DNA from: an uncultured Candidatus Saccharibacteria bacterium
Lineage (GTDB): Bacteria; Patescibacteriota; Saccharimonadia; Saccharimonadales; Saccharimonadaceae
NCBI GenBank assembly: GCA_947253995.1
Contig: CAMYBM010000008.1
Coordinates: 1-17,358 of the forward strand
Reading direction: 5' to 3'
Length of the DNA: 17,358 nucleotides
Under the pieces are notes generated by a model. The model had not been told where the DNA came from. It worked only from the letters and a program-made list of their open reading frames with translations, and made no database searches. Position numbers and translations under genes: made by a program. The stretch's first letter is position 1, and each line of letters begins with the position of its first letter. Positions 7,693 to 13,503 of the stretch are shown here, piece by piece.

Positions 7693-9446
7693 TTTGACAC
7701 TCCTTGATATTGGTTCATAAATTTGCTCATTTGGTCGAAAATTGGCTGCGCTGCAGCGGAGCCAGAATATCCGCCATTATGTGCATCATCTACACGTACC
7801 ATTATGACATATCGCGGCGTTTTTGTCTTGTCTGCCCCATAGCCAATGTATGTTCCAGTAGTAAGGGTATGTGAGTACTTCCCCGTAAGGGGGTCAACTT
7901 TCTGCGCCGTACCAGATTTACCACCAACGTAATAACCATTATCACGCAGCCTGCCCTTGGCGCCAAGATAGCGTGCCTGATACAGCATATCTCGCAATTC
8001 AGCTGAATGCTGCGCGCTGATTACGTTATCGCTCAGCAATTTAGGTGCTTGTTCGGTAAGAACTTGCTTCAATGGGTCGTAGCTACCCAAAATTACTGTT
8101 GGTTTGAAATACTTCCCACCATTCATTACGGAACTGAATGCTGATATTACTTGTATCATGGTCAATTGCTCACCCTGTCCAAAAGTCATATTCGCATACA
8201 ACACACGTGGTCCATTCTTGTAGTTTGGTGGGTACAAAACACTGTCAGCTTCATTTGCCAACTCAATACCTGTCCGCGCGTTAAGTCGAAAATGATTTGC
8301 AAAATAATCATACAGGCGCTGCCGCCCAACTAGGCTAATTGTACCGCCAGACATCTGCTCTAGCACCCAAACAGCACCAGTGTTGAGTGAATACTCCAAA
8401 ATATGCATCGGCTGCAGCATCCTACCATCAACAGCACGCTCAACGTTACACATCTTGGCGTCATCGACCTGCACGCACCCATTATTACGAAACGTTGATG
8501 CTGGCGTAATGGCGCCACTATCTAAACCTGACGCCACCGTAAATAGCTTCATGATTGACCCAGGCTCAAAAGCATCCATGGTAACTTTGTTGGCGTAAGC
8601 TGCTGGCGTTTGCACCTTACGATAGTTCTCTGGGTCAAAGCTAGGCAGGTTGGCCATTGCAAGCACTCGCCCTGTATTTGGATCCATTACCACCATACTG
8701 CCAGTAGTAGCCTTGGCATTTTTTAATCCCGCCGCAAGAATTTCCTCGGCTTGTGACTGAATGTTACGGTCGATACTTAATACTACGCTTTCGCCGTCCT
8801 TTGCTGGTATGCTGACATCATTAACTCCAATTGTTAGTGGCACCTTACTAACATCAGTAACTGTCTTCAATAAGCCCGGCCGTCCGCTCAAACGGTCATT
8901 TAGCGACTGCTCAATACCATACTGCCCTTTGCCCTCGGCGTTAACAAAGCCTAAAGTCTGTGCAGCTAAGCCGCCCTCTGGGTAAACACGCTGGTTAGCC
9001 CGCGCCAAACCCAAGCCAGCAATCTTTTGCTCACGAATAGTTTTTGCTTGATCTTGTGACAATTCATGCGCTATTACTACATAGCGACGCTTATGATCGG
9101 ATAATTTATCAATCGCACCATCAAGCACATGATCGCCTACTACTTGTTTAATGATATTTTTTGCGCCATCGAGATTCCTAATCTCAGATGGATCAGCAAA
9201 GAGTGTGTACACGGTACGATTTAAAACTAAGGGCGCGATGTTCCCGTCAGCATCACGTACAAAAATCTGCCCTCGCACAGCAGCTAGAGTACGGCGGTCG
9301 GTTTGCATATTATCCGCCTTAGTTAGATAAGTTTTATGATCGATAACCTGAATATGAAATAAGCGCAGACTGAAGAGTGTCAACACTGCAACTAACAACC
9401 ATGCAGTCTGGCTAGCTCTTGTCTGACTATTCCACCATTCTCGCAT
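7689..9446 (-). CDS. ftsI: Septal transpeptidase FtsI (class B penicillin-binding protein)
   Basis: FtsI cross-links septal peptidoglycan in complex with FtsW. The 585-residue protein has one N-terminal membrane anchor (about 15-35), a dimerisation/pedestal region (about 50-230) and a transpeptidase domain with the three catalytic motifs: SIMK (S297-K300), SLN (353-355) and KSG (510-512). There is no PASTA domain at the C-terminus. No Shine-Dalgarno sequence precedes ATG 9446; instead a perfect extended -10 ends 7 nt before it. The gene therefore probably has its own promoter and a leaderless mRNA, in addition to read-through from ftsL. Its stop codon overlaps the mraY start. Confidence 0.94.
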   Translation of the reverse strand: MREWWNSQTRASQTAWLLVAVLTLFSLRLFHIQVIDHKTYLTKADNMQTDRRTLAAVRGQIFVRDADGNIAPLVLNRTVYTLFADPSEIRNLDGAKNIIKQVVGDHVLDGAIDKLSDHKRRYVVIAHELSQDQAKTIREQKIAGLGLARANQRVYPEGGLAAQTLGFVNAEGKGQYGIEQSLNDRLSGRPGLLKTVTDVSKVPLTIGVNDVSIPAKDGESVVLSIDRNIQSQAEEILAAGLKNAKATTGSMVVMDPNTGRVLAMANLPSFDPENYRKVQTPAAYANKVTMDAFEPGSIMKLFTVASGLDSGAITPASTFRNNGCVQVDDAKMCNVERAVDGRMLQPMHILEYSLNTGAVWVLEQMSGGTISLVGRQRLYDYFANHFRLNARTGIELANEADSVLYPPNYKNGPRVLYANMTFGQGEQLTMIQVISAFSSVMNGGKYFKPTVILGSYDPLKQVLTEQAPKLLSDNVISAQHSAELRDMLYQARYLGAKGRLRDNGYYVGGKSGTAQKVDPLTGKYSHTLTTGTYIGYGADKTKTPRYVIMVRVDDAHNGGYSGSAAAQPIFDQMSKFMNQYQGVSK

Positions 9447-9453
9447 ATGGTTT

Positions 9454-9462
9454 ATTATATCA
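9454..9462 (-). promoter_or_regulatory. Consensus extended -10 promoter for ftsI (leaderless)
   Basis: TGA-TATAAT on the minus strand (9462-9454) is a perfect extended -10, with 7 nt to ATG 9446. The predicted transcript starts on the start codon. It sits in the 18-bp gap between the ftsL-like stop and ftsI, giving the cluster an internal promoter for ftsI-mraY-ftsW-murG-ftsQ. Confidence 0.7.
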
Positions 9463-9464
9463 GA

Positions 9465-9842
9465 TTATTCAGCATAATTGGTAGTAGCTGGTTCGGTCAT
9501 TTGTTTGGCAGCGGCACTATTTTTGACGGCGTTAAGAGATTGGAGACGCGCGTTCTCGACTTTTAAATTATCCTGGTATGCAGCTAATTCAGTCTTTTTA
9601 CGATTAATTGTGTCAAGTTCATAGCCAAATGAACCAGTCTTCGTTAACTGTGTTAAATAAGTCAACCCCAGTGTCGCGATAAAAGCGACGATCATAACCG
9701 AGCTACTTACCACACCCATGCTCTTTGCTGGCGTAAACTTTACTAAATTTTGGTTACGACTCCAGCGTGCGCTGTCCTTGACACTAACGGACATACGGCT
9801 AGATGACCGGTGCGAAACAAATTCTCGCCTTGCGATTGCCAT
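9465..9842 (-). CDS. ftsL: FtsL-like cell division protein
   Basis: This 125-residue protein has the topology of FtsL/DivIC: a basic N-terminus (1-42), one membrane helix (about 43-65) and a coiled-coil-like, charged segment (about 73-105) that would lie outside the cell. Sequence identity in this family is always low, so the call rests on topology and on its place between rsmH and ftsI, where ftsL normally sits. FtsL links FtsQ to the FtsW-FtsI synthase. The start at ATG 9842 is not supported by a close ribosome binding site; AAAGGA lies about 13 nt upstream. A 164-nt leader with several hairpins precedes it. Confidence 0.72.
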   Translation of the reverse strand: MAIARREFVSHRSSSRMSVSVKDSARWSRNQNLVKFTPAKSMGVVSSSVMIVAFIATLGLTYLTQLTKTGSFGYELDTINRKKTELAAYQDNLKVENARLQSLNAVKNSAAAKQMTEPATTNYAE

Positions 9843-10006
9843 GTTAGGTTGTCAATCCTTTCTTTTAAAGTTTTAATGTTTGTTTACTTTTTTGTTTTTT
9901 GCAATTACATGCAAACTTTTACTGACTAGCGACTAATCAGCAAGTATCTGCATGCAATTAACTACACAGCAGCCAGCTGCCCTGCAAGGCAGCTGGCGAG
10001 TCATTG
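9843..10006 (-). promoter_or_regulatory. Hairpin-rich leader between the micro-ORF and ftsL
   Basis: Read on the minus strand, the spacer begins with a perfect 10-bp GC-rich hairpin (9997-9988 with 9981-9972, 6-nt loop) 9 nt after the micro-ORF stop. A CTGATTAG/CTAGTCAG hairpin follows (9940-9922); it has one T-G wobble on the minus strand, which would be an unpaired C-A on the plus strand. Last is TTGCA/TGCAA (9914-9899) followed by an A-rich stretch. The hairpins lack T-tracts, so they are not normal terminators. They may be processing, stability or attenuation elements in the operon. Confidence 0.45.
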
Positions 10007-10069
10007 CTACTTTACGCGGCGAACGACAATGTTGTGAGCGTAGCTTCGACCACTAACTTTGATTGGCAT
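10007..10069 (-). CDS. 20-residue micro-ORF between rsmH and ftsL
   Basis: A short frame starts at ATG 10069, 22 nt after the rsmH stop, and ends with TAG at 10007-10009. Its ribosome binding site AAGGAG (10080-10075) lies 5 nt before the ATG and is among the best in the window. The predicted peptide begins MPIKVSGRSY and ends VVRRVK. It is basic and has no membrane segment. No known family is recognised. A strong hairpin follows immediately. It may be a conserved small protein, or a leader peptide whose translation affects the downstream hairpins and ftsL expression. Its existence as a gene is inferred from the ribosome binding site and position only. Confidence 0.5.
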   Translation of the reverse strand: MPIKVSGRSYAHNIVVRRVK

Positions 10070-10090
10070 CTTCGCTCCTTTCTTTATTTT

Positions 10091-10993
10091 TTATTTTTTA
10101 ACTACGGCACGCAGCTTTGCACTACGCGCACGCGGGTTGGAAACATCATTCACTGCACCATCAACTGGCCGTTTGGTTAGAGTAACAAATGGGACATCAA
10201 GCTTGTCAGAGTTGTCTCGGAAGAACTGTTTGACAATGCGGTCTTCTAGACTATGAAACGAAATCACAGCCAGCCTGCCACCAGTGTTAAGTAAATCAGG
10301 TAGCAATGGTAGTGCCTGCTTCAACTGTCCAAGCTCATCATTGACTGCTATTCGGATTGCCTGAAAAGCTCGCGTTGCCGGATGAACCTTGTGATGGCGC
10401 CCGTGATCTAGTTCGCCAATAGCTATCCTAATTACGTCAGCAAGATCAAGCGTTTCGCTAAACAGCTGATGCTTACGACGTAGAACAATTGCGCGGGCAA
10501 TGTGCGCAGCTTCATGATGGCTGATCTCACCATAGCGCTCCAGAATATCTACAAGATCGCGCTCACTATAACGATTGACCAAGGTAGCAGCTGATAAAGT
10601 CTGACTCTGATCCATCCGCATATCAAGCGGGCCGTCTTGCATAAACGAAAATCCTCGCTTAGCCTGATCTAATTGTACCGAGCTTACGCCCAAATCAAAT
10701 AGAATCATATCATAGGTCTTACCGGCAGCCGCCAGTTGCTTGACCGCTGACAAATAATCGCTATGAATTAGCGCTGCACCGTCTGCCTTGAAACGCTCTA
10801 ACTGGCTAATTGCGTAAGCATCACGATCGCAAAGCGTCGCTTGCTGCGCTGACCCAATTTTGGCAATAACCTCAGTGGCGTGGCCACCGTATCCGGCAGT
10901 CAAGTCTAAATAGGTTTCGCCTGCTTGTGGATTTAGCAAAGCTAAAGCATCCCATAAAAGCACTGGTTTGTGGAGTTGTTGTGGTGGATTCAT
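10091..10993 (-). CDS. rsmH: 16S rRNA (cytosine(1402)-N4)-methyltransferase RsmH (MraW)
   Basis: RsmH uses S-adenosylmethionine to methylate N4 of C1402 in the ribosomal P site. The 300-residue protein has the SAM-binding loop DLTAGYGGH (30-38), FDLGVSS (99-105) followed by the family signature GPLDMRMD (121-128), HPATRAFQAIRI (204-215) and SFHSLEDR (245-252). Length is close to the family norm of about 310. It is the second gene of the cluster, as usual, but is separated from mraZ by 275 bp that hold an inverted-repeat element. No strong ribosome binding site is seen before ATG 10993. Confidence 0.96.
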   Translation of the reverse strand: MNPPQQLHKPVLLWDALALLNPQAGETYLDLTAGYGGHATEVIAKIGSAQQATLCDRDAYAISQLERFKADGAALIHSDYLSAVKQLAAAGKTYDMILFDLGVSSVQLDQAKRGFSFMQDGPLDMRMDQSQTLSAATLVNRYSERDLVDILERYGEISHHEAAHIARAIVLRRKHQLFSETLDLADVIRIAIGELDHGRHHKVHPATRAFQAIRIAVNDELGQLKQALPLLPDLLNTGGRLAVISFHSLEDRIVKQFFRDNSDKLDVPFVTLTKRPVDGAVNDVSNPRARSAKLRAVVKK

Positions 10994-11006
10994 TACTCTT
11001 TTGTTA

Positions 11007-11219
11007 CGGAGGACACATATACGACAACCAGTTTTGGTTTTATTGTTTGTTTTGATTTTGTTTTATTACACTGCACGATTATAGTGAGTAATCGCACAAG
11101 TGTAATGAGAGACTTATGTGTGAGGTGGAATATATATAAGGGAGAATTTTCCCTATGTGCGACGATACTTCGATCTGGCTATCGCTAGCTCCAGCTGATT
11201 GTCGTGTATGTGTCCTCTG
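11007..11219. repeat. 213-bp element with long inverted ends and internal hairpins between mraZ and rsmH
   Basis: The ends (11006-11031 and 11195-11220) are inverted copies over 26 positions with three differences. They are flanked by TTA on both sides (11004-11006 and 11220-11222). Inside are a two-part hairpin (ATTACACT/AGTGTAAT at 11065-11072/11099-11106 around CGATTA/TAATCG), an AGGGA/TCCCT hairpin (11139-11154) and a CTGG...CCAG hairpin (11175-11194) whose loop is GCGA, a GNRA tetraloop, on the minus strand. No protein is encoded. It could be a MITE-like non-autonomous mobile element with a 3-bp target duplication, or a structured RNA made within the mraZ-rsmH transcript. In favour of RNA, two of the three end differences become G-T wobbles on the plus strand and one on the minus strand. 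Confidence 0.65.
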
Positions 11220-11233
11220 TTAAGGTGCTTAGT

Positions 11234-11264
11234 GGTTCGCTTAACCTTTAGGGTTAGTTGAACC
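11234..11264 (-). other. Stable hairpin just after mraZ
   Basis: GGTTC/GAACC (11234-11238 with 11260-11264) and TAACC/GGTTA (11242-11246 with 11252-11256) form a 10-bp hairpin with a symmetric 3-nt internal loop, 4 bp after the mraZ stop codon. No T-tract follows on the minus strand, so it is more likely a processing or stability element than a terminator. Confidence 0.5.
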
Positions 11265-11268
11265 ATAT

Positions 11269-11637
11269 CTATATGGCAGAATTAGCCATCAACCGCCAAT
11301 ATTTACCAGCTCGTACTGCAACGACATCGCGTTTGATTTGCGCGTAGTCTAGCAGATGCTGCTCGATTGTTACTCTGCCCTGTTTAGTATCTAGCTCGCT
11401 TTCTGACTTGCCAGCACGAAACTTGACGTTTAAGTCGGCAACATGTTCATCAAGAATGCTACCAGTCAAAGCCGTCTCCATTTCGTTATCCCAAACAGAT
11501 TTGGAGTAAAGATGTAAATACTTGCCAAAGCCGCGTGTTATTACCAGCCCATCCTTAAACTCCTCGCGCAGCTCAACCGGAATAGTCAAGCGGCGTTTGT
11601 CGTCTAACTTGCGCTCGAAATAGTCAACCTTGCTCAT
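11269..11637 (-). CDS. mraZ: Transcriptional regulator MraZ
   Basis: MraZ is the DNA-binding regulator that heads most dcw clusters and usually controls its own promoter. The 122-residue protein, shorter than the usual 140-150, contains two AbrB/SpoVT-like half-domains. The first has DDKRRLTIPVELR (12-24) and the second has LDTKQGRVTIEQHLLDYA (82-99), both with the expected D-x-(K/Q)-x-R pattern. ATG 11637 follows a leader of about 60 nt. That leader contains a small GTGGA/TCCAC hairpin (11678-11695) but no clear ribosome binding site. Two MraZ-box-like repeats lie in the promoter upstream, which supports self-regulation. Confidence 0.92.
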   Translation of the reverse strand: MSKVDYFERKLDDKRRLTIPVELREEFKDGLVITRGFGKYLHLYSKSVWDNEMETALTGSILDEHVADLNVKFRAGKSESELDTKQGRVTIEQHLLDYAQIKRDVVAVRAGKYWRLMANSAI

Positions 11638-11702
11638 GTACTTTACAACTTTATCGATTTTGGTTGTTTTTATGTTCGTGGATTTTTCCTTCCACTGACT
11701 TG

Positions 11703-11732
11703 ATTATACTACCCACTCCGCCCCACTTGCAA
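11703..11732 (-). promoter_or_regulatory. mraZ/dcw promoter with MraZ-box-like repeats in the spacer
   Basis: On the minus strand a -35-like TTGCAA (11732-11727), an 18-bp spacer and a perfect -10 TATAAT (11708-11703) precede mraZ. The spacer contains GTGGG twice (11726-11722 and 11716-11712) with a 10-bp period. Known MraZ operators in E. coli and Mycoplasma are direct TGGG-type repeats spaced by one helical turn near the mraZ promoter. A related GTGGA lies 21 bp from the second copy (11695-11691). Binding here would block RNA polymerase directly. Confidence 0.7.
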
Positions 11733-11845
11733 GCCTTATTTATACTATTTTAACCCACGCTAACGATTTTTTAATCAATTCATGTGGAAAACTAGCATCA
11801 GCAACAGATGCTGCAGCTACTATTCGGGCGTTGTTATTTTTCTAC

Positions 11846-11886
11846 AAAAACAAAATAACCGCTCCGTAAAGCACGGGCGGTTATTT
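11846..11886 (-). terminator. Intrinsic terminator of the small membrane protein gene
   Basis: A 10-bp stem AAATAACCGC/GCGGTTATTT (11853-11862 with 11877-11886) is topped by CCGT/ACGG and followed on the minus strand by TTTTG and TTTTT. It starts 14 bp after the stop codon at 11901 and insulates the mraZ promoter from read-through. Confidence 0.85.
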
Positions 11887-11900
11887 ACTACCTATCTGGT

Positions 11901-12128
11901 CTATAAGTTAACGATTAACTTAGCAATGGCATAGGCAGATGTACTATCAGCTACAGCCCACATAAAGGCTGTTAATACAAACAGGTTAATTAAGATCGAT
12001 CCAATTAGAACACAGTTTTTTGTCGCCTCGTTATCTAATTGCTTAACGCGCGCTAAATCGATCTCATTAGCCTTAGCTGTTTTAACTGACTTTAATTTTG
12101 GTTGATTTTGTTTCTTGTTTTTCATCAT
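11901..12128 (-). CDS. Small single-pass membrane protein, unknown
   Basis: This 75-residue protein has a lysine-rich, probably cytoplasmic N-terminus (1-20), a short charged stretch (21-36) and one hydrophobic membrane segment (about 38-60) followed by a mildly hydrophobic tail. I recognise no family. It forms its own transcription unit: a promoter whose -10 ends 6 nt before ATG 12128, and a strong terminator after the stop. A second ATG at codon 2 is possible, but the promoter spacing favours the first. It could be an accessory envelope or division protein given the adjacent dcw cluster, but nothing in the sequence shows this. Confidence 0.75.
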   Translation of the reverse strand: MMKNKKQNQPKLKSVKTAKANEIDLARVKQLDNEATKNCVLIGSILINLFVLTAFMWAVADSTSAYAIAKLIVNL

Positions 12129-12134
12129 GTAATG

Positions 12135-12163
12135 ATATTAGCATAAGTACTCTAATATGTCAA
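12135..12163 (-). promoter_or_regulatory. Promoter of the small membrane protein gene (leaderless)
   Basis: Perfect TTGACA (12163-12158), 17-bp spacer ending TGC, then TAATAT (12140-12135). Six nucleotides separate the -10 from ATG 12128, so the mRNA should lack a leader. Confidence 0.65.
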
Positions 12164-12210
12164 TAGCAATACTACAATTGTGCATAATATCAAGGGGGGC
12201 TACTACTTAT

Positions 12211-12569
12211 AATAATAAAAAATACCCCATTCACCGGGTGCAAGAAGCGATGTTCATGATGTGCTCTGGAGGTTAATCAGTACATTGATTACATGTCAGT
12301 TGCTTGCAAGCCTTATAAATGGGGTATGATATCGGTTAAAGTTGCTGATCCTTTCGGAGGATGTTGTACGAGGGGATTAAACGTACAACGAGCTGCGTGA
12401 CTCTATGTCTAATTTACTGTAGCACATTACTTTACGAATCCTAGTGGACAAAATCTAGTTAGTAAGATTGGGCCTACCATTTAGCAATAATATTATCACA
12501 GACCAGCAACTTTAAACCGAATATAAAGTACAAGTATCTAGTCTGGCAGTGCAACCAACCAGATACTAT
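12211..12569 (-). ncRNA. Candidate structured non-coding RNA B, about 360 nt, family unknown
   Basis: No ORF is supported. Read on the minus strand, the transcript would start near 12569, after a consensus-like promoter. It would contain a 5' GTATCT/AGATAC hairpin (about 12533-12567). Next comes a large multibranch domain closed by a 16-bp helix with one bulged base (12520-12504 with 12347-12332). Inside that domain are TTGTACG/CGTACAA and ATCCT/AGGAT hairpins. A second domain is closed by a perfect 10-bp helix (12327-12318 with 12231-12222) and holds a TAATCA/TGATTA hairpin. The last helix is followed directly by TTTTTT, an intrinsic end. The unit is isolated by the terminator of the upstream 61-residue gene and by the promoter of the downstream gene. 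RNase P, tmRNA and SRP signatures are absent. Confidence 0.6.
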
Positions 12570-12575
12570 GCAATT

Positions 12576-12604
12576 ACTTTAGCATACTATTGCTACATTG
12601 TCAA
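12576..12604 (-). promoter_or_regulatory. Promoter of RNA B
   Basis: Perfect TTGACA (12604-12599), 17-bp spacer ending TGC, then TAAAGT (12581-12576). It has the same layout as the promoter at 12135-12163. No ATG follows at the leaderless distance, which fits an RNA gene. Confidence 0.6.
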
Positions 12605-12634
12605 ACACTTTTTATCTATTTTTATCTAAATTAT

Positions 12635-12668
12635 AAAAAACAAGCGCCCACGATGTACTTGTGAGCGC
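12635..12668 (-). terminator. Intrinsic terminator after the 61-residue gene
   Basis: GCGC/GCGC (12644-12647 with 12665-12668) and CAC/GTG, separated by one mismatch, form a hairpin followed on the minus strand by TTG and six T. It ends the transcript that contains the 61-residue gene and possibly greA. Confidence 0.75.
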
Positions 12669-12733
12669 AAAGTTAAATTGGTTCATGAACGCAACGCTTT
12701 TGTAATAACTAACTAGCTACGCTTGGCGCAGCT

Positions 12734-12919
12734 TCAGCCCGGAAAACGATACTTTTCGATATAAATTGTACCATCGCCGTTTTTCTGTGCATAATAAGCC
12801 TCATACACCAGCGCGCGCCCTTCGGCGTGAATCTGCTCGTTATACGGATCGCGAAACCAAACTTTTTTACGTTTTTGCAACAGCTGCTCCGCAATACCTC
12901 TAATGTCACGATCAGTCAT
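12734..12919 (-). CDS. Small soluble protein of unknown function (61 residues)
   Basis: ATG 12919 is preceded by AGGAG with 5-nt spacing, which decides this frame over an overlapping one. The product is charged and soluble, with a likely helix at 3-20 (DRDIRGIAEQLLQKRKK) and a second at about 33-46 (EGRALVYEAYYAQK), ending in YIEKYRFPG. I recognise no family. It lies 110 bp after greA and is followed by a strong terminator, so it closes the proS-greA block or has its own transcript from the TGATATATA box at 12996-13004. A small hairpin (12950-12955 with 12974-12979) sits in its leader. Confidence 0.75.
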   Translation of the reverse strand: MTDRDIRGIAEQLLQKRKKVWFRDPYNEQIHAEGRALVYEAYYAQKNGDGTIYIEKYRFPG

Positions 12920-12995
12920 AGCGTCTCCTAACCTAAAGTGCTTGTCTGCACCGATTCAATCAGTGCGCCATTCATCGGTATCTCTACCTAATTTA

Positions 12996-13004
12996 TATAT
13001 ATCA
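12996..13004 (-). promoter_or_regulatory. Possible extended -10 promoter for the 61-residue gene
   Basis: TGA-TATATA on the minus strand (13004-12996), in an AT-rich run, about 77 nt before the start codon. No -35 is evident. Weak support, since several overlapping TATA frames exist. Confidence 0.35.
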
Positions 13005-13029
13005 CATATTGTACAATAACGCGAATGCT

Positions 13030-13488
13030 CTACGCTAAAGCTACAATCAGATAGTCCCGCTTACCCTTAGGTGTATCAATTGAAACCGTTTCGCCAATGT
13101 GCTTGCCCATCAGCGCTGCACCTAATGGCGATTCATTGCTAATCTTATTGCTCATTGGATCAGCCTCGATCGCGCCAACTAATTGGTAGTTCATCCGTGC
13201 GCCGCCGCACTCAACCGTAACCGTATCGCCCATACTAACTGTACCGTCGCCATCCGACTCAATGATCTCGACATTCTTGAGAATTTCTTCGATATCGGCA
13301 ATACGACCCTCTACCCTAGTCTGGTGCTCACGCGCCGAAGTGTACTCAGCATTTTCGGATAAATCGCCCTGAGCGCGCGCCGTAGCAATCTCGTCTGCAA
13401 TGGCCGGACGCTGCGCAATTAGATCTTTGAGCTCCTGCTCTAAATCACGCTTACCTTCAGCTGTAACATGAAAAACTTTACGCTTCAT
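13030..13488 (-). CDS. greA: Transcription elongation factor GreA
   Basis: GreA rescues backtracked RNA polymerase by stimulating transcript cleavage through its coiled coil inserted in the secondary channel. The N-terminal coiled coil (about 8-75) carries the acidic tip GDLSENAEY (41-49, with D42 and E45), and the C-terminal FKBP-like domain ends with SPLGAALMGKHIGE. I choose ATG 13488 (152 residues) over the ATG two codons upstream, because AAGGAG (13501-13496) is 7 nt from the former and only 1 nt from the latter. It follows proS by 15 nt and is surely co-transcribed with it. Confidence 0.95.
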   Translation of the reverse strand: MKRKVFHVTAEGKRDLEQELKDLIAQRPAIADEIATARAQGDLSENAEYTSAREHQTRVEGRIADIEEILKNVEIIESDGDGTVSMGDTVTVECGGARMNYQLVGAIEADPMSNKISNESPLGAALMGKHIGETVSIDTPKGKRDYLIVALA

Positions 13489-13503
13489 AACCATTCTCCT
13501 TAT

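Noticed and set aside
10970..11188. Plus-strand 72-codon frame across the rsmH start and the inverted-repeat element
   Set aside because: Antisense to rsmH at its start and otherwise made of hairpin arms. No promoter or ribosome binding site.
12211..12569. RNA B as RNase P RNA, tmRNA or SRP RNA
   Set aside because: The conserved GAGGAAAGUC and its partner, a TTCRA T-arm with acceptor stem and tag frame, and the GGAAG...AGCAGC SRP loop were searched by eye on both strands and not found.
12709..12909. Alternative minus-strand frame overlapping the 61-residue gene
   Set aside because: No ribosome binding site. The overlapping 61-codon frame has AGGAG at 5 nt and a normal charged soluble composition.
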